The position numbers and the translations under genes are program-made. A model generated the notes under the pieces. It was given only the letters and a program-made list of their open reading frames with translations, was not told where the DNA came from and ran no database searches. Of a DNA stretch of 56,731 bases, positions 1 through 9,460 are shown one piece after another. Position 1 is the stretch's first letter; every line of letters begins with the position of its first letter. This stretch comes from Methylococcales bacterium (GTDB lineage: Bacteria; Pseudomonadota; Gammaproteobacteria; Methylococcales; Methylomonadaceae). The DNA is taken from NCBI GenBank assembly GCA_026399015.1, contig JAPLRS010000013.1, forward strand, positions 1 through 56,731, written 5' to 3'.

Positions 1-474
1 ATCTATCAGTAAATATTGCAATGACGGCTTAAATTGGCTCATCATTCCGGGTACTTCAGGGATTAAATCTGCAATATTGGTAGTCGCTGTCCATTTTTGG
101 TTACCGTTATAAAGCACGATGGGTAATATAGGTGGTAATCGACCATCCGCCAGTACTTCTCCGCGTTTTATTAAATCTTGGTATAACAGGCCTATATATA
201 CCATCATCCGCAGTGCCATGTATTTATCGACACTGCTCTGAAATTCGATTAGCAAATACAGATAAACCCAGTCTTCTCCCACTTTAACACGCCAAACCAC
301 GTCATCTTCGCGTTGTTTAAAGTCGTCACTAACATAGCTACTGGGGATTTTCTCAAGGGTTGAATAATCTAACGACTGTAACCATTCATCCGGAATAAAC
401 CCCATCACTAGGTCTCGGACAAGTTCCGGATTGGAAAATAAAAACTTATAACTGCTATCGTGGTCTTGGCTCAT
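1..474 (-). CDS. Rpn/YhgA-type PD-(D/E)XK nuclease, C-terminus cut by window edge
   Basis: The minus strand has an open frame of 158 codons from an ATG at 474 to the window edge, so the C-terminus is missing. The start MSQDHDSSYKFLFSNP, then LLIEFQSSVDKYMALR and the segment ILPIVLYNGNQKW, match the Rpn family (transposase_31/YhgA-like), PD-(D/E)XK nucleases linked to RecA-independent recombination. The ExQ pair in IEFQ belongs to the expected active site. Such genes are often multicopy and short-lived, which fits the decayed surroundings. The family call rests on motif recognition; the C-terminal part cannot be judged. Confidence 0.8.
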   Translation of the reverse strand, partial: MSQDHDSSYKFLFSNPELVRDLVMGFIPDEWLQSLDYSTLEKIPSSYVSDDFKQREDDVVWRVKVGEDWVYLYLLIEFQSSVDKYMALRMMVYIGLLYQDLIKRGEVLADGRLPPILPIVLYNGNQKWTATTNIADLIPEVPGMMSQFKPSLQYLLID

Positions 475-534
475 GGGGCATTATAGCAATGCGATTGGAT
501 CAGTGCGGGTTAATATGATTAGATGACTAAATAA

Positions 535-717
535 GGTTTATCCCAAGCTTTTATCTTGGGTGCTGAGTTTATTGGTAATGATGATGTCTGTAGGGTGTTG
601 GGTGACAATATCTTTTATGGGCATGGTTTAGTCGCTATATTAAATCACGCCGTGGCTAATGTGGTTAATCATAAAAAAGCTACGGTGTTTGGTTATACTC
701 AAGACTATTTTAAATAA
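535..717 (+). pseudogene. Remnant of glucose-1-phosphate thymidylyltransferase (rmlA/rfbA)
   Basis: From 535 to the TAA at 715-717 one frame reads [18 protein letters not shown], then [10 protein letters not shown] and KKATVFGY. These are the central nucleotide-binding segments of RmlA, where intact enzymes of about 290 residues read LAQAFIIGEEFIG and VLGDNIFYG. Only about 60 residues survive. There is no start codon, an in-frame TAA (532-534) lies immediately upstream, and both ends of the enzyme are absent. It is a gene fossil, not a functional dTDP-sugar enzyme. Confidence 0.8.
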
Positions 718-783
718 TAGTGACTAATTATTTTTATAACCCTATAATCAATTTTGATTTTGTGTATAAGGAGTAATATTGTA

Positions 784-1011
784 ATGAGTACAATGATAGC
801 TGAGCTTTATGATGCTTTAAAAGATGCGGGTGCATCTGAAGAAAAAGCTAGAGCTGCCGCCAAAACAATGGCAGATTACGATAGTCGTTTTAATAAAATT
901 GATCAGGATTTATCTTTAATAAAAGCAGAAATTACAATTTTAAAATGGATGTTAGGTTTTCTTGTCGCTGGAATGGTTTCTTTACTTTTTAAAATCTTTA
1001 CTGTTATTTAA
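784..1011 (+). CDS. Small coiled-coil protein with C-terminal membrane anchor (DUF1640-like)
   Basis: Seventy-five residues from the ATG at 784. This start is preferred over the upstream frame opening at 754 because AAGGAG (768-773) lies about 10 bases before it. The N-terminal two thirds (IAELYDALKDAGASEEKA, then FNKIDQDLSLIKAEI) are charged and heptad-like, and residues about 53-73 (WMLGFLVAGMVSLLFKIF) form one membrane helix. This architecture resembles the short DUF1640/CCDC90-like proteins common beside mobile or toxin-like genes. No catalytic motif is visible and the function is unknown. Confidence 0.6.
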   Translation: MSTMIAELYDALKDAGASEEKARAAAKTMADYDSRFNKIDQDLSLIKAEITILKWMLGFLVAGMVSLLFKIFTVI

Positions 1012-1074
1012 TTTTGCAGGCGCTTCGGGCTTTATGAGCTAACATGTTGAAAAAAAATTTTATTTTTATTCCCC

Positions 1075-1328
1075 ATGACTGATCAAGAATTAACAGATCT
1101 CGTTGCAAGCCTTGCTATTGATAGTAAAGAAATGTATGCCTCGCAGAAAGATCTGCATGTTGCTCAAAAAGAAACATCCGAGCAAATGAGGCGCACAAAT
1201 GAAATAACTGAAGATTTTTCTATAATAAGTTGGCAAATAACCCTCGTATCGGTAACCTAAAGTATAACGCGGTTGAAAAAGCCATTAATGATTTAGACCG
1301 TAAAATGAGGAACTTTAAGAAACTTTAA
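1075..1328 (+). pseudogene. Frameshifted remnant of a DUF3782-like coiled-coil/nuclease protein
   Basis: The ATG at 1075 opens a frame reading MTDQELTDLVASLAIDSKEM and QKETSEQMRRTNE, the coiled-coil start typical of DUF3782-type predicted nucleases. From about 1215 the family-like sequence continues in another frame (FFYNKLANNPRIGNLKY, then AVEKAINDLD) to the TAA at 1326-1328. Intact relatives carry a longer linker and a nuclease domain of 100 or more further residues. The gene has therefore lost an internal segment, its frame and its C-terminus. Confidence 0.6.
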
Positions 1329-1352
1329 TGCTTAACCTTATCACAATGTAAG

Positions 1353-3284
1353 TTACACTCCTTCTAATTCATTCCATCTGTCAAACGCTAGCTCTAACTT
1401 ATTTTCGACATCTTTTAATGCGTCTAATGTTTTAGCAATCGCCATAGCATCTTGTTTATAAAAGGCGGAAGCACTAATTTGCACTGTTAGTTCTGCTTGC
1501 TTAGCTTCTAATTCATCAATCAATTGGGGTAATTTATCCAATTCTTGTTGATCTTTAAAACTTAATTTTTTCTTTTTAACTGCTATGGCAGATGCCTCTG
1601 GTGTAGCAACTGCTTCAGTCTTTTTAGCCGCCCCAGCTGCTTTTGCTTCTGCTGCTGTTTTTGATGCTGACGCTGCTTTAGTCTGCTCAACTTGTTTTAC
1701 ATGATTATTCCAATCGGTATAACCACCCACAAATTCATCAACTTCACCGTTACCACTTAATACAAAGACACTAGTCACCACGTTATCTAAAAAGGCTCTA
1801 TCATGGCTCACTAACAATAAGGTGCCCTCATACGAGACTAATTTTTCTTCTAACAATTCTAGGGTTTCTAAATCTAAATCATTAGTTGGCTCATCCATCA
1901 CAATTAAATTAGCTGGTTTAGTAAATAAACGCGCTAACAACAATCTGTTTTTCTCACCACCCGATAAACTTTTAACTGGTGAACGGGCTCTGGCTGGGGC
2001 AAATAAAAAATCACCCAAATAAGACATCACATGGCGTTTATTGCCTCCAATCTCTACAAAGTCATTACCATCGGCAACGGTATCGGCCACTGTCATATTA
2101 GGATCAAGTTGGTCCCTTAATTGATCAAAGTATGCAATTTCTAGTTTAGTGCCCTGCTCTATCACACCCGTGGTTGGCTCTAATTGTTTTAATAACAATT
2201 TTAATAATGTAGATTTACCAGCACCGTTTGCCCCAATTAAACCAATCTTATCACCACGTTGTATTAATGTAGAAAAGTTCTTGATGATCTCTCTATCACC
2301 ATAGGAAAAAGTTATATCATTAACTTCGATAACTTTTTTACCAGACGCATCGGCTTTCTCAAGCGCCAATTTAGCGGTGCCTTGTTGTAAGCGTCTTTGA
2401 GCGCGTTCATTACGCAACTTTTCTAAGGCTCTAACTCGACCTTCATTACGCGTACGACGCGCTTTTACACCTTGTCTTATCCAAACTTCTTCTTCGGCTA
2501 ATTTTTTATCAAACTCTGCATTTTGATTAGCTTCATCTTCTAGTGCAGCAGCTTTACGGGTTAGGTAATCATCATAAGTACCTTGCCATGACACTAAATT
2601 ACCACGATCTAAATCCACAATACGTGTGGCCAATTTTTGTAAGAAGGACCGGTCATGCGTCACAAATAATACAGCGCCTTGAAAATTGAGGACTTGCTCT
2701 TCTAACCATAAAATACTTTCAAAATCTAAATGGTTGGTCGGTTCGTCCAATAACAATACTTCTGGATCTATCACTAAAGCTCTAGCCAAAGCCACACGAC
2801 GCTTCCAACCACCCGATAAACCACTAATCTTTAAATGACCCGGTAACTCTAATTTGGTTAAAGTGGTTTCGACGCGTTGCTGGAAATGCCAACCGTTATG
2901 AGCTTCTAATTTATGCTGTAAATCGCCTAATTCATTTAAAGCTTTTTCATCCTCATAATCCATAGTCAGCGTTAATTCGTGATAACGCGTGATCCATGCA
3001 CCTAATTCCCCTAAACCACCGGCGACTGCATCATAAATAGTGGCATCATCTGGTAAATCGGGAGATTGCTCTAACCAAGCTAATCTTAATTCAGGTTGAC
3101 GCCAAATCTCACCATTATCCGGCAGAATATTGCCTGCCGTTATTTTCATTAATGTAGATTTGCCTTCCCCATTACGCCCTAGCAGACCAACTCTTTCACC
3201 TGGATCTAACTGAAAATTTGCATCTTTTAATAACGCATGAGTACCGAAGGCAATGGAGATATTTGATAAACGTAATAAAGGCAT
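1353..3284 (-). CDS. uup: ABC-F ATPase Uup
   Basis: Soluble ABC-F protein of 643 residues with two nucleotide-binding domains and no membrane segment. Domain 1 has a Walker A motif GRNGEGKST (about 36-44), signature LSGGW and Walker B/H region LLLDEPTNHLDFES. Domain 2 has GANGAGKST, LSGGEKNR and MDEPTNDLDLET. An Ala/Lys-rich linker is followed by the C-terminal coiled coil of Uup (about 575-643, KKLSFKDQQELDKLP). Uup proteins act on ribosomes or branched DNA and limit precise excision of transposons. The C-terminal domain separates it from EttA. It is a single gene with a normal family length. Confidence 0.93.
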   Translation of the reverse strand: MPLLRLSNISIAFGTHALLKDANFQLDPGERVGLLGRNGEGKSTLMKITAGNILPDNGEIWRQPELRLAWLEQSPDLPDDATIYDAVAGGLGELGAWITRYHELTLTMDYEDEKALNELGDLQHKLEAHNGWHFQQRVETTLTKLELPGHLKISGLSGGWKRRVALARALVIDPEVLLLDEPTNHLDFESILWLEEQVLNFQGAVLFVTHDRSFLQKLATRIVDLDRGNLVSWQGTYDDYLTRKAAALEDEANQNAEFDKKLAEEEVWIRQGVKARRTRNEGRVRALEKLRNERAQRRLQQGTAKLALEKADASGKKVIEVNDITFSYGDREIIKNFSTLIQRGDKIGLIGANGAGKSTLLKLLLKQLEPTTGVIEQGTKLEIAYFDQLRDQLDPNMTVADTVADGNDFVEIGGNKRHVMSYLGDFLFAPARARSPVKSLSGGEKNRLLLARLFTKPANLIVMDEPTNDLDLETLELLEEKLVSYEGTLLLVSHDRAFLDNVVTSVFVLSGNGEVDEFVGGYTDWNNHVKQVEQTKAASASKTAAEAKAAGAAKKTEAVATPEASAIAVKKKKLSFKDQQELDKLPQLIDELEAKQAELTVQISASAFYKQDAMAIAKTLDALKDVENKLELAFDRWNELEGV

Positions 3285-3388
3285 CTTTGAATTTATTGAG
3301 TGAAATAATAGGTTACGTGGGCATTATATAGAATATTCAGCTTATCTTTTTGACAAACTGCTCAGTGAATAGCTTTAAAACTAAAATG

Positions 3389-3417
3389 GATGGATAAAAC
3401 TTAATATTTTATCCATC
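3389..3417 (-). terminator. Hairpin downstream of the OYE reductase gene
   Basis: An 11-bp perfect inverted repeat, GATGGATAAAA / TTTTATCCATC, encloses a 7-base loop. It starts about 70 bases past the end of the minus-strand gene ending at 3488. The following T-run on that strand is short and interrupted, so termination is likely but not certain. Confidence 0.45.
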
Positions 3418-3487
3418 TTTAATAATGATTCAGCCTGATTGTTTAAATATAAAAGTGCGACTTAAATTATTTTACAATACTGAAATG

Positions 3488-4564
3488 TTAGTCAGTTAAA
3501 GCGGGGTAATCAATATAACCTTTTTCATTGCCACCATAAAAAGTAGCCATATCAGGTTTGTTTAACGGTGCATCTGCTTTAAAACGCTCTACTAAATCAG
3601 GGTTAGCAATATACAACTGTCCAAAAGCCACCGCGTCTGCTAGGCCTTGTTCTATTGCCTGATCTGCTTTAGCTTTATCGTAACCGCCACATACAATTAA
3701 TGTGCCTTGATAAGCTTTACGCAATACGTCTAATTTAATAACATTAGCACCGTGTCTGATATCACCTTCTAAGGCATCAACCACATGCAAATACGCTAAA
3801 CCCTGTTTACCAAGCTGTTCTAATACATAAACAAAGATAGTTTCTGGCGCCGAGTCTGTCATATCATTAAAAGTACCACTTGGTGAAAGGCGTATACCGA
3901 CTTTATCTGCGCCCCATACTTCTATCACAGCTTGGGTTACTTCTAATAAAAAACGAGCTCTATTTTCTATACTGCCACCGTAATTATCGGTGCGTTGATT
4001 AGTGCCATCGCGTAAGAATTGATCTAATAAATACCCATTAGCCCCATGTATTTCTACACCATCAAAACCGGCTGCTAAAGCTTGTTTTGCAGCATTACGA
4101 TAATCTTCAATAATGCCGACAATTTCTGCTGTTTCTAAAGCTCTAGGGGTAACAAAATCTTGCATACCAGTTGCTGTTACGCCTTTACCCTTTGGTTTAA
4201 TTGCAGAGGGTGCAACAGGTAATTGACCGTTATGATAATCAGGGTGTGATATACGACCTACATGCCATAGCTGTAAAAAGATATGACCGTTTTTTGCATG
4301 GACAGCTTGAGTAATTTTTTTCCAACCTTCAACATGCGCGTCATTGTATATATAAGGTATAGCCGGATAACCAACCCCTTGCGAAGAGATGGGAGAGGCT
4401 TCAGTGATAATTAAGCCAGCACCGGCGCGTTGTTCATAATAGGTGACCATCATATCAGTTGGAATATTTTCGGGTGCGCGCATTCTGGTTAATGGCGCCA
4501 TCACAATACGATTTGATAGTTGATAAGGACCGATTTTAATGGAGCTTTGTAAATGACTGGTCAT
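3488..4564 (-). CDS. nemA: Alkene reductase, Old Yellow Enzyme family (NemA-like)
   Basis: FMN-dependent TIM-barrel ene-reductase of 358 residues, the usual length. It reduces activated double bonds or nitro compounds with NAD(P)H in the cytoplasm. The FMN and active-site segments are clear: MAPLTRMRA near 22-30, FLQLWHVGRISHP near 97-108, the HxxNxY triad in HGANGYLL (H173, N176, Y178), YGGSIENRARF near 195-205 and the phosphate-binding CGGY near the C-terminus. The gene stands alone on the minus strand. The physiological substrate cannot be inferred from the sequence. Confidence 0.9.
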   Translation of the reverse strand: MTSHLQSSIKIGPYQLSNRIVMAPLTRMRAPENIPTDMMVTYYEQRAGAGLIITEASPISSQGVGYPAIPYIYNDAHVEGWKKITQAVHAKNGHIFLQLWHVGRISHPDYHNGQLPVAPSAIKPKGKGVTATGMQDFVTPRALETAEIVGIIEDYRNAAKQALAAGFDGVEIHGANGYLLDQFLRDGTNQRTDNYGGSIENRARFLLEVTQAVIEVWGADKVGIRLSPSGTFNDMTDSAPETIFVYVLEQLGKQGLAYLHVVDALEGDIRHGANVIKLDVLRKAYQGTLIVCGGYDKAKADQAIEQGLADAVAFGQLYIANPDLVERFKADAPLNKPDMATFYGGNEKGYIDYPALTD

Positions 4565-4680
4565 AGGTTGTACCCAAAGAATAGTTAAGTTAAAGCATTA
4601 TATTCTCAAATGGGTAATTAACCTTACCAATTTATAAATTCAACTATTGGCGCCAGTTCTGAAGATTAAATCCATCAAAA

Positions 4681-4995
4681 CTAATAATGGTTAATATAAA
4701 ACCCAATGGTTACAACAACCACAAAGGTCATTATTGCTAACAATATTAAGTTTTTATAATCATACTCAAATGCTTTGTAATAGACTTTTTCATGGCATTT
4801 GCTACAAGTCACATACATGCCTTTGTCTCTACAATATTCGCAAATTACTGGATATTTCTTTGAGTTGTCTAAATACAGACCACCTTTTTTATGGCAATGA
4901 CTACATGTAAGCTCAGATAATTTTTCTTTATGCCCACATTGCACGCAAACATAAAATACACTGGTAAATTTTCTAATAATTGTATTTATTTTCAT
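4681..4995 (-). CDS. Small zinc-ribbon membrane protein, unknown function
   Basis: This 104-residue protein carries four CxxC pairs: CVQC (17-20), CSHC, CEYC and CSKC. The spacing suits two zinc ribbons. A single strongly hydrophobic helix sits at the C-terminus (about 82-101, LILLAIMTFVVVVTIGF), so the ribbons probably face the cytoplasm as a tail-anchored protein. The start follows AT-rich sequence with no obvious strong ribosome site. I recognise no family. It is convergent with nothing and separate from nemA. Confidence 0.6.
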   Translation of the reverse strand: MKINTIIRKFTSVFYVCVQCGHKEKLSELTCSHCHKKGGLYLDNSKKYPVICEYCRDKGMYVTCSKCHEKVYYKAFEYDYKNLILLAIMTFVVVVTIGFYINHY

Positions 4996-5184
4996 TGAGA
5001 AATCACCACTTTCTCCATAACAAACAGATAGTTACAAATTAAAAACACCTGAAATATAATTGAAATATTTGTGCAATATTAATTCTACAAAATCACGAAT
5101 AAACATGTCAATAAAGTCACAAAAACTTAATATAAGACATAAAACAAAGGTTATTAATTTCTAAAACTGTATAAAGTTAAACGC

Positions 5185-5190
5185 TATAAT
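5185..5190 (+). promoter_or_regulatory. Candidate -10 element for the proA operon
   Basis: A perfect TATAAT lies about 31 bases before the proA start, within a 225-base AT-rich gap between divergent genes. No convincing -35 hexamer is visible at the right distance, so this is suggestive only. Confidence 0.35.
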
Positions 5191-5220
5191 AGACTGCTAT
5201 ATCAACCCTTCTTATAGAGC

Positions 5221-6483
5221 GTGTCAGTGGATATTAAAGTTTATATGCAAGATCTTGGCATTAAAGCCAGAAAGGCAGCAAAAGAGATCAGCCGTGCTGA
5301 CTCAGGTAAAAAAAATTTAGCCTTATTAAAAATTGCCGACATACTTGAAAAAAATCAAGCGACCTTAATTACAGAAAATCAAAAAGATTTAATTGCAGGT
5401 CAACAAAATGGCCTTGATGCAGCTTCATTAGACCGCTTAACCATTAACGCGAAAGGCGTGCAAGCAATGGTTGAGGGTTTAAAACAAGTAGCAGCACTTC
5501 CAGATCCTGTTGGCGAGATAACCGATCTAAGTTACAGACCCAGTGGCATTCAAGTTGGACAAATGCGCGTCCCTTTGGGCGTTATTGGTATTATTTATGA
5601 ATCACGACCCAATGTTACCATAGACGCAGCCGCTTTATGTCTTAAATCGGGTAATGCTTGTATTTTAAGGGGTGGCTCTGAAGCCATTCATTCAAATCAA
5701 GCCATTGCTGCTTGCATTACAGAAGGTTTAGCTGCCGCGGGGTTACCTATCGAAACAGTGCAAATTGTAACCACAGCAGATCGCGCGGCAGTAGGGGAAC
5801 TCATTACCTTAAAAGAATATGTTGATGTAATTGTACCGCGGGGTGGTAAAAGTTTAATCGCGCGCATTTCTCAAGATGCCAGCATTCCTGTTATTAAGCA
5901 TTTAGATGGTATTTGTCATGTGTATATAGATGACAAAGCCGATATTGATAAAGCCGTTAAGATTGCAGACAATGCCAAAACCCATCGCTATGGTGTGTGT
6001 AATGCCATGGAGACTTTATTAGTTGCAGAAGGCATCGCGGCTAAAGTATTACCTTTATTAGCTGACATCTATTTACAAAAAGGCGTTGAATTACGGGGTT
6101 GCCTTAAAACTTGTTCTTTAATTCCACAAGCTACTAGAGCGACAGAAGAAGATTGGCAAACTGAATATTTAGCACCCATTCTATCGATTAAAGTTGTCCA
6201 CGGCTTAGATGAAGCCATTGATCATATTAGCCAATACAGTTCTAGCCATACTGAAGCTATCGTTACAGAAGACTACACTCGCGCTAGACGTTTTTTACGT
6301 GAAGTAGATTCAAGCTCTGTTATGATTAATGCTTCTACGCGTTTTGCAGATGGATTTGAATATGGTTTAGGCGCTGAAATAGGCATCAGTACTGATAAAT
6401 TACATGCTAGAGGTCCGGTAGGTTTAAAAGGTCTCACTTCTTTAAAGTATGTCGTGTTAGGCGATGGTCATATCAGACAATAA
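5221..6483 (+). CDS. proA: Gamma-glutamyl phosphate reductase
   Basis: Second enzyme of proline synthesis: reduces gamma-glutamyl phosphate to glutamate semialdehyde with NADPH. The 420 residues match family length. The aldehyde-dehydrogenase-like fold shows [18 protein letters not shown], the catalytic cysteine in YGVCNAMET (C260) and the C-terminal [16 protein letters not shown]. The start is GTG at 5221; an ATG at 5245 is an alternative because neither has a strong ribosome site. nadD begins directly after the TAA, so proA, nadD and rsfS form one transcript. proB is not in the window. Confidence 0.95.
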   Translation: MSVDIKVYMQDLGIKARKAAKEISRADSGKKNLALLKIADILEKNQATLITENQKDLIAGQQNGLDAASLDRLTINAKGVQAMVEGLKQVAALPDPVGEITDLSYRPSGIQVGQMRVPLGVIGIIYESRPNVTIDAAALCLKSGNACILRGGSEAIHSNQAIAACITEGLAAAGLPIETVQIVTTADRAAVGELITLKEYVDVIVPRGGKSLIARISQDASIPVIKHLDGICHVYIDDKADIDKAVKIADNAKTHRYGVCNAMETLLVAEGIAAKVLPLLADIYLQKGVELRGCLKTCSLIPQATRATEEDWQTEYLAPILSIKVVHGLDEAIDHISQYSSSHTEAIVTEDYTRARRFLREVDSSSVMINASTRFADGFEYGLGAEIGISTDKLHARGPVGLKGLTSLKYVVLGDGHIRQ

Positions 6484-7104
6484 ATGATTGGCATATTTGG
6501 GGGCACGTTTAACCCGGTTCATTACGGGCATTTGCGTTCGGCATTAGAAGTTAAAGACATCTTTGATTTAGCAGAGATACGCTTAATTCCTAGTGCTAAT
6601 CCCCCCCACCGTGACTTACCGTCAGTCAGCGCAGAAAGTCGCTTAAAGATGTTGCAATTGGCTATTGATCAGCAAACTGATTTAAAGATTGATGATCGTG
6701 AATTAAACCGCGCTGGCCCCTCTTATATGGTGGATACTTTAAAGTCTATAAGATCAGAAATAGGCTCACAACCTTTAATACTCTTTATAGGTAGCGATGC
6801 CTTTAATCAGCTAACGACTTGGCATGAGTGGCAAGCTTTATTTAATTATGCGCATATTGTGGTATTAACTAGACCTAATTACCATTTACAAGCACTTAAC
6901 GATTTTTTTAGCGCTCATTTATCAATAGATAGAACTGAATTGGCACAGAACAGCGCAGGTAAGTTATACTTTCAATCTGTACGGCAACTTGACATATCGG
7001 CAACAGCCATTAGAGACATGATCGCGCAACACAAAAATCCGGGATTTTTACTCCCTGATAAGGTGCTCACCTATATTAGGCAACACCAGCTTTACCTGAG
7101 ATAA
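6484..7104 (+). CDS. nadD: Nicotinate-nucleotide adenylyltransferase
   Basis: Transfers AMP from ATP to nicotinate mononucleotide in NAD synthesis. The 206 residues start with GIFGGTFNPVHYGHLRSA, which contains the nucleotidyltransferase GTFNPVH and HxGH-type site. The C-terminal ISATAIRDM matches the ISxT/SxxR motif. The ATG abuts the proA stop with no gap, indicating translational coupling. rsfS follows after 28 bases, an arrangement (proA-nadD-rsfS) widespread in gammaproteobacteria. Confidence 0.95.
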   Translation: MIGIFGGTFNPVHYGHLRSALEVKDIFDLAEIRLIPSANPPHRDLPSVSAESRLKMLQLAIDQQTDLKIDDRELNRAGPSYMVDTLKSIRSEIGSQPLILFIGSDAFNQLTTWHEWQALFNYAHIVVLTRPNYHLQALNDFFSAHLSIDRTELAQNSAGKLYFQSVRQLDISATAIRDMIAQHKNPGFLLPDKVLTYIRQHQLYLR

Positions 7105-7132
7105 TAATCTCATCAAATCACTAGGAATTTTA

Positions 7133-7492
7133 ATGCAAGTAGAAGATTTATTAAAAACCGTCCAAGAAGTTTTGGATGATCGTAAAGGACAAAACATAGT
7201 TACATTGGATGTACGTGGCAAAACCAGTTTTACCGACTACATGATTGTGGTCACCGGCACATCAGATCGTCACTTAAAATCATTATGTGACCACGCTGTA
7301 GAAAAAGTAAAAGAATCCGGCTTTAAACCTTTAGGTATTGAAGGCGACTTAGGCTCAGACTGGGTATTACTTGATTTAGGTGATGTGATTGTACACGCCA
7401 TGACTGCCCAATCTCGTGAATATTATCAACTTGAAAAACTCTGGTCAGTTGAGGGTAGCACTCAAACTGAAGAAGAGACAATTGCCGATTAG
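7133..7492 (+). CDS. rsfS: Ribosomal silencing factor RsfS
   Basis: This 119-residue DUF143/Iojap protein binds ribosomal protein L14 and blocks subunit joining under poor nutrition. Family hallmarks are VLDVRGKTSFTDYMIV-like (here TLDVRGKTSFTDYMIVVTGT), RHLKSLCDHAVEKVKE and GDVIVHAMTAQSREYYQLE. A short acidic tail follows. In other gammaproteobacteria rlmH usually follows rsfS; here a metal ATPase begins 6 bases downstream instead. Confidence 0.94.
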   Translation: MQVEDLLKTVQEVLDDRKGQNIVTLDVRGKTSFTDYMIVVTGTSDRHLKSLCDHAVEKVKESGFKPLGIEGDLGSDWVLLDLGDVIVHAMTAQSREYYQLEKLWSVEGSTQTEEETIAD

Positions 7493-7498
7493 GTCATT

Positions 7499-9445
7499 GT
7501 GCCAACTCAAGCTAATAAACCTGATACAGCAAACTATGAAAATAGTATTGCTGTTATCAGTTTAATCGGGATTATTAGCTATCTCGTTTTACAGTATTTA
7601 ATCATTGTAAGTCCTGAGATTTATACGCTCAGCATTCAAACTGCATTATCATCAAGTCTTACTCCTCTATTTAACAATCAACTGCAAATTTCTTGCTCAC
7701 TTCAGCAAATCCCGCTATTTTTAGTGTTACTGCTGGGCGGTATTCCTTTAGTTTTTAATATCTTGAGCAAATTACTTAAAGGCGATTGGGGCGCCGACTT
7801 ACTAGCCGCATTATCTATAATAACGGCTGTTGCTTTAAATGAATATTTAGCCGCAAGTTTAGTGGTTTTAATGCTATCTGGTGGCGCGGCATTAGAGCAT
7901 TATGCTGTTCGCAAAGCATCTTCGGTGTTAGAAGCTTTATCAAAACGCATGCCCTCTGTAGCCCACAGAAAATCAGCAGATAACTTAACAGACATTGGTA
8001 CAGAACAGGTGTGTATTGGAGATGAGTTACTCATTCTTCCCCATGAATTATGTCCAGTAGATGGGACTGTTATTAACGGCTCTGGCACCATGGATGAATC
8101 GTATTTAACGGGTGAACCCTATCAAATGTCTAAAACGACCGGTTCTTCGGTTATGTCAGGCGCAATTAATGGCGACAGTGCTTTAACCATTAGGGCCGAT
8201 AAACTTTCTATTGATTCTAGATACGCTAAAATCATGGAGGTGATGAAGTCCTCTGAAAATTATCGGCCCAACATTAGACGCTTGGGTGATCAATTAGGTG
8301 CTTTATATACCCCAATAGCCATCTTAATTGCCTTAAGTGCTTGGTGGTTTAGTGGCGAGATACTCCGCTTTCTTGCCGTATTAGTCATTGCAACGCCCTG
8401 CCCTTTATTAATTGGTATTCCTGTCACTATTATCAGTTCTATCTCTTTAGCAGCACGCAGAGAAATTATTATAAAAAACCCTGCGATTTTAGAAACTATT
8501 GGTCAATGTCGTACCGCCATTTTTGATAAAACTGGCACACTAACTTATGGCAGACCTTGGTTAACCGCAATTGTGTGTGGACAAAATCAAGATGAAACAG
8601 AATTATTATTATTAGCCGCTAGTTTAGAACGCTATTCTAAACACCCCTTATCTAGCGCTATTTTAATCGCTGCTGACAAAGCTTGTCTTACGTTGGTAAA
8701 TGCCTATGATATTGCTGAACTCCCCGGGCAAGGTTTAACAGGCGTAGTATCTGGCAAACATATACAAATCACTAGCCGTAAACAATTTGACATCATGCAT
8801 CCTGACGCAGTTTCTAAACTACCACCCATTACAGGTGGCTTAGAATGCATCGTTTTAATTGATCATCAGTATGCGGGTGCCTTGCAATTTAGAGATGAAG
8901 TAAGATCAGATAGCTCATCCTTTATTAATCACCTACAACCCAATCATTTATTTGATAAAGTAATGATAGTATCGGGTGATAAAGAATCAGAGGTAAGATT
9001 TTTAGCAGAGCAAGTGGGCATTCAACATGTACATTTTAGTCAGAGCCCTGAGCAAAAACTTGATATTGTGCGTGCAGAAACGCAAGCGGCTAAAACTGTT
9101 TATTTAGGCGATGGTATTAACGACGCACCGTCATTAACCGCCGCCACGATTGGCATCGCCTTTGGTCAAAATAGTGATATTACCGGTGAATCAGCGGACG
9201 CCGTTATTATGGATAGTTCTCTATTAAAGGTAGATGAGTTGTTTCATATCGGCGCCAGAATGCGCAAGATTGCAATGCAAAGTGCTGTCGGCGGCATGAT
9301 CTTAAGTGTGATAGGTATGGGCTTTGCAGGCTTTGGTTACCTAAGCCCCGTCGCCGGCGCAGTCACCCAAGAGATTATTGATGTACTCGCGGTATTAAAT
9401 GCCCTAAGAGCGGCTGTTCCACCTAAGAACTTATCTGATTATTAA
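7499..9445 (+). CDS. P1B-type heavy-metal ATPase with a CPL metal motif, no N-terminal HMA domain
   Basis: Inner-membrane metal-efflux ATPase of 648 residues from a GTG 6 bases after rsfS. Two extra hydrophobic helices (about 18-38 and 68-90) precede the core, as in P1B enzymes, but there is no CxxC metal-binding domain. The core shows TGEP (actuator), ATPCPLLIGIP in the sixth helix (about 298-308), FDKTGTLT (D about 343) and GDGINDAPSL. The CPL triplet replaces the usual CPC, CPH or SPC, and the last helix reads QEIIDVLAVLNALRA, so the metal cannot be assigned. The ATPase call is firm and the substrate is open. Confidence 0.88.
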   Translation: MPTQANKPDTANYENSIAVISLIGIISYLVLQYLIIVSPEIYTLSIQTALSSSLTPLFNNQLQISCSLQQIPLFLVLLLGGIPLVFNILSKLLKGDWGADLLAALSIITAVALNEYLAASLVVLMLSGGAALEHYAVRKASSVLEALSKRMPSVAHRKSADNLTDIGTEQVCIGDELLILPHELCPVDGTVINGSGTMDESYLTGEPYQMSKTTGSSVMSGAINGDSALTIRADKLSIDSRYAKIMEVMKSSENYRPNIRRLGDQLGALYTPIAILIALSAWWFSGEILRFLAVLVIATPCPLLIGIPVTIISSISLAARREIIIKNPAILETIGQCRTAIFDKTGTLTYGRPWLTAIVCGQNQDETELLLLAASLERYSKHPLSSAILIAADKACLTLVNAYDIAELPGQGLTGVVSGKHIQITSRKQFDIMHPDAVSKLPPITGGLECIVLIDHQYAGALQFRDEVRSDSSSFINHLQPNHLFDKVMIVSGDKESEVRFLAEQVGIQHVHFSQSPEQKLDIVRAETQAAKTVYLGDGINDAPSLTAATIGIAFGQNSDITGESADAVIMDSSLLKVDELFHIGARMRKIAMQSAVGGMILSVIGMGFAGFGYLSPVAGAVTQEIIDVLAVLNALRAAVPPKNLSDY

Positions 9446-9460
9446 TTTGTCGAAGCGTAT

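Noticed and set aside
1822..2022. Short frame antisense to uup
   Set aside because: Shadow of the second ATPase domain, with no start signal or family resemblance.
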